Shown: piece after piece, positions 59,950-64,000 of the stretch
Numbering within the stretch: the stretch's first letter is position 1
How the letters are laid out: each line of letters starts with the position of its first letter
Assembly: GCF_029227915.1 (NCBI RefSeq)
Contig: NC_079875.1
Location: 11,531,001 to 11,595,000, forward strand
Length of the DNA: 64,000 bases
Source of the DNA: Hydractinia symbiolongicarpus
Taxonomy: Eukaryota > Cnidaria > Hydrozoa > Anthoathecata > Hydractiniidae
Reading direction: 5' to 3'
The notes under the pieces: generated by a model
The model's database searches: none
What the model saw: only the letters and a program-made list of their open reading frames with translations
What the model was told of the DNA's origin: nothing
Program-made: the position numbers and the translations under genes

Positions 59950-62900
59950 CTTCTTTTTACTTACTTTGGTGTTTGGTATTATTGTTATTCGTGTCGTTCG
60001 TTGGGAATATTGTCTGTCTTGTTTTGTGTGAGGGTGGGATTGAGCAACTGTAAGTAACGTGTTTGTTTTGTTTGTGTCGTGTAAGTGTTGTCGCAGGGTG
60101 ACAAAACATAAATGTTACATCAGTCTAATATTTTAGCGTACGCTTGAAAATTCAGATTTTGAAGAAAATTGTAAGTAACAAAAAATCTTTAGGAACTGAT
60201 TGTTTTTTGTTGTTGCTCGGGTGGCGAACTGCAAAATCCGATGACTGGCCTTCTCGTGGCGCAGTTTGTTAAGCAAAGTCAATTTCTATTTGTGGTATTT
60301 TTTTATTATTCTTCTTGTCTTATAATTACGTTTAGATATTATTGTCATTGACTTTGTAAACCAACAGTCACGGTAATACGCTACTTAACCCTATTTATAC
60401 AGGGATCTTTTCGTATTTATGTCCTGGAGGAGGATAGAGTGACTTAACCCCTTCTCTTTTGCTCTGTTGGTTTTGTTTCTAATGTTCACAATTTTTGCTA
60501 TGACGTCAAACAAGTGTTACGAAATACAGAAGAATTTTTCCTTGACGACCTTCTGCAACAAGTTTGCCATGGGTGTTTCCTCAAAAAGTTGCCAATTAGA
60601 AAGTTTTTAAAATTATCAAAGATTTGCTTTGCTGAAGTTGGATTTTAGGATTTATAATGAAAAGTGGTTTGGTGATTGGGTTAATACACGCATCTTGCAT
60701 GTCAAAATTGTCTAAATTAGGCTGAATCATACATATTTCCCGTATTGGGATTTTGTGCCTGTCGAAGTAGTTAAAATACTTCGCAGGGCCCAACATACAT
60801 CTGATTGGGGGAAGGCATTTAGAACACACAGATTACTGCTCTTATTAAATAGACTAGTCATTAAGCATTAGAAAAACAGGCTATCCCGTCGGCAAAGTAT
60901 TTACTCTTCAGATTACCCGAAAGGAAACTATTTTTAATAAACAGAATATGAACATTATTTATAGTGCCTAGTCGTTAACCGGTGGATTCTCCACCGGCTC
61001 ATCAATCAGAACAGAATAACGTAACACTTTGCATGGTTAATGAATAAAGCTGCATGCAGCCGTTCACACAAAATACGTATCATTAACCCACAAAAAAATC
61101 TATTCCTGTTATAACATTTACATATTTTCTCAACGATCAGCTGTTCTGGGTCTTCTAAAGAGCTGTCTAAAACATAGAAGCTAAAACCCTGAATTTAAGG
61201 ACCAATAAATAAACCTGATTATTTTAACTGAAAATATAAATAAAAATAGATACTCTTCATACTCGTCATTCTCACTTTACTTTTACGTTATAACAGGCTC
61301 AAAACCTTCACGGAGCATTCTCTAAGCAACAACAATACAAAAGCCTAAAACATTAAACCTCAGCTAACATTTTGTGTTGCCTATATAAACGCACGCTTAA
61401 GCTTCATCTTTCCTACAAAATGCTGCTTATAAGTAGAAAGAGCGTGTAAACTTAAATCATGCGCAATAGCATATACGCATTTAATCCGGTCTACGCTAAA
61501 CAATTTTTGCGACGATTTTTTTATGAAATACTGCGATTAATTGAAAGCTTTTGGATAAATCACTTATGCACCCGTATTTTAGACTTTGTATTTCCCGTGT
61601 CCGTAAATAGAATACGGCTATTAATAACATAGACTATTTTATCGGGGAAAAACTGAGGTAAATGTTTGCCAAGAAAAAAGGTAGTCGAGGGAAAGTCCCT
61701 AGTGCATAGAATTAGTCGCTTACCCCGACTAATAATTGCTATTATGATTCCAGAATACAGCTATTAATAATATGAACTCTTCTACCGGGGAAAAAACTAA
61801 GGTAAATTTGTGACAGGAAATATAAGTGGTCGAGGTAAATTTTAGTCAATATTGCATAGAATTACTCGCTTCCCCCGACTAATAATTGCTATTGTGATGT
61901 CATCCTCTTCGTCGCTGTTTTATTCATTTTATCGTTCCCGCTTCTGTAATCATCAAAGTTCATTAGTTAATATAAAAACTTTTTGATTTGCTGAAACAAA
62001 ATTGTGACATTTCACAGAAAAATAGACAGGTAGAAAAGTTTCGGTGGATTTTTTTCGGCTTAAAGTTAGTCAGGAAAAATTATAGTCACTGAACCTCAAA
62101 TTTGTCACATTTCTCTCTCTGCGATGAGGTTAGCCAACCGATAAAACCTCTTCGACGTTGAACATCAGGTTGAGCGCTTACGTACTGTTAAGATGTGCTG
62201 CGCAAGTAGGTGGAGCGCTGTAGTACATATATACGGTACGTCCAGTGAAGTGATTCAGATCTAATATATATGTAAATGTTTCCCACAACTTTACCGGAAA
62301 TAAAAACATAGGTTACAATCTGTTGTTACCCCGTCATAACCCCGTTAAAAACAGTCAAACAGCTTTTGTTATTTTGCAGAATTTGCGGAAGTTAAAAAAT
62401 TAACCGTGTGTAGAACTTGTTACAGGTAAACCATGGCGCACATCTATATACACTGCTTACATTAGTGCGCTCTATAAGCCATAATACTCTCTTATTGGTT
62501 TAAAAAAAATAACAGCTTCGGCTGATAACTGAGCAATTATATTTTGTGGAATAAGTATTTATGAAATTTGCAGCTACCCAACGGCATTTAGCATCAGGTT
62601 ACTTGAAAAAATTTACAGCCAACTGTATTTAAGCTGCATTCAAATATTAGATAATAGCATAGCTAGCTACATCCCCAATCAAATTGGTGAGAACTTCTTG
62701 CTGTACTCATAAACAGAATCGCCGATAAAAATGCGTCCTAAATTAATGCAGTTTTCGATTTGTTTCCTAAAAAAGTGTGTAAATTTCAAAGAAATAAAAG
62801 CTGCAGTGCAACCGTTTTATACTAGCTAGAAGAGACTAACTGCCGTCCCGTAGATAAATTCACAGTTTCGCCATCCTTCGCTAGTTGCGGTATGATTTTG

Positions 62901-64000
62901 CGCAAAGACGGAAAGACAAAACACAAATGAACTGTGCCACACATACATTTGGATCGCTTTAATACAGGTATGCAGTATGTGATAAATCAAGTGAAGCAGA
63001 TAAATATTATAGTGTTTGGGGTGCAATATATTCTTTAAAAGTAACTTCCCCACGATTTCAGCGGAAATAAAAGAAACTGTTTACCCTGTCGTAGTGAAGT
63101 AAAAACTTATATGTATGGCTTATAGCCAAGTTACTGGCAAAAAGGGAATGAAAAAAATGCGTGGGAGCCAGAAGAAGACGAGCCTAGAAATGTGTTTGAT
63201 CTGTTTTTGTGATTTTGACGATTAAGCCAGTTTGTAAATAGAAGTTTTTATATAATATTAGAAAGAAAATTACATCGTTAAGAAAAAATTTTCCATCATA
63301 AGAAGTATAGGCCACTTTTTTATAAGAACATAAAAAATCACGAATTGCGAAAGTTTATCTCGCCAAAACTTTCCACTTTCAGATTTCGCAAAAGTTTATT
63401 TTGCAGAGTTTTTTTTAATTTAGAGATTCGCGAAAATTTATCCAAAAAAATTCGCGAGTCTCCGAATAAAGTATTATAAAATTGCATTGTTGGTTTTGAA
63501 AATTATGAAAAATCTGTAAGACTGTTCTTATATTTTATAAATTTATTGGAAGGACAATTATCCCTAGGCCATTACCGTCTATAAAAGAATAATTTTAGAA
63601 ACTAGTCGCTAGTCTATGAAAAAATCCTTGAGATTTTTTTCGTACATTCCATGTATTTATCACATTGTTTTTTGGTGCGATCTTCTTCGCCTGTTACCAT
63701 GAATTAATATAATTACCCTGCTGTTAATTTTAATTAAAAACGCGGTGCTACCATTTTGAAGGAACGGACAGAAATATGGGTAGTATTATTATAAGAAAGT
63801 GTTAATAAAAACCTTGATTATTACGATGAAGAAAAGCTAAACGCGTCAGAAAGATGAGTGTTGGCTCGATTCTTCAAAAATAATATCTGTGAAAATTTAT
63901 GACGTTAAGTACAGCCCGAAACCCTGGAAGTAGAGTTTTGCGCCCCACCCCACTCATCCTGAACAGAGTTTAGTTCAAAAAATGTAAGGACCACTATGGT
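59950..64000. other. Intergenic, no supported gene
   Basis: Contents that can be seen: a palindrome at 60979-60997 (CCGGTGGA-TTC-TCCACCGG) next to a CTAGTCGTTAAC piece related to MITE family 1 ends, a direct duplication at 61605-61900, and TTCGCGAAAATTTATCC-type repeat pieces at 63330-63470. A minus-strand 75-codon frame at 62826-63053 overlaps a family 1/2-like repeat fragment and is not supported. Confidence 0.45.
61605..61900 (+). repeat. Direct duplication, about 145-bp unit, two copies
   Basis: Both copies run from AATACGGCTATTAATAA (second: AATACAGCTATTAATAA) through CGGGGAAAAACTGAGGTAAA to CCCCGACTAATAATTGCTAT. The start resembles the end of repeat family 2. Confidence 0.85.

Overview
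The window is AT-rich metazoan nuclear DNA. It has short exons with GT/AG splice sites, long repeat-filled intergenic stretches, a spliced extracellular multidomain gene, Tigger and Penelope-type transposons and several tandem satellites. The VWDE-like architecture (NIDO, VWD, EGF, chitin-binding-like C-terminus), the base composition and the repeat style suggest a cnidarian, most likely a hydrozoan. This is an inference, because no species marker is present. Nothing looks bacterial: there are no operons or ribosome binding sites.

Layout. (1) 0.64-10.33 kb, + strand: a complete 19-exon gene with TATA box and polyA signal, encoding a secreted protein of about 1184 residues. (2) 10.8-34.0 kb: a duplicated domain carrying four copies (A, B +; C, D -) of an intronless-coding, 61-62 residue Lys/Ser-rich protein that I do not recognise. 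Copies A, B and D share a promoter with an identical 17-bp element, a TGACGT site and a TATA box. Anchor repeats show that units A and B are tandem and that B and D form a large broken palindrome around copy C. Transposons interrupt it: a complete-ended Tigger element (20510-23285) in unit B and a Penelope-like element (28313-30466) in unit D. (3) 34-46.8 kb: mostly unassigned DNA, with one 394-residue orphan ORF (39112-40296), a tRNA-derived SINE and small inverted repeats. (4) 46.8-60 kb: a satellite belt with TTGG-type microsatellite, a 45-bp satellite of about 3.8 kb, degenerate ~100-bp repeats, a 19-bp array and a 20-bp array of 2.5 kb. (5) 60-64 kb: no recognisable gene, only dispersed repeat fragments.

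Most notable points: a HIRAN-domain gene lies antisense inside the intron of the Tigger transposase, within the same terminal inverted repeats; the small-protein family has its own shared promoter; a hammerhead-like motif sits in the Penelope terminal repeat; and the 45-bp satellite keeps four of six reading frames open while many units carry a matched internal hairpin. Coding calls rest on reading the sequence and translation. No homology search was run.
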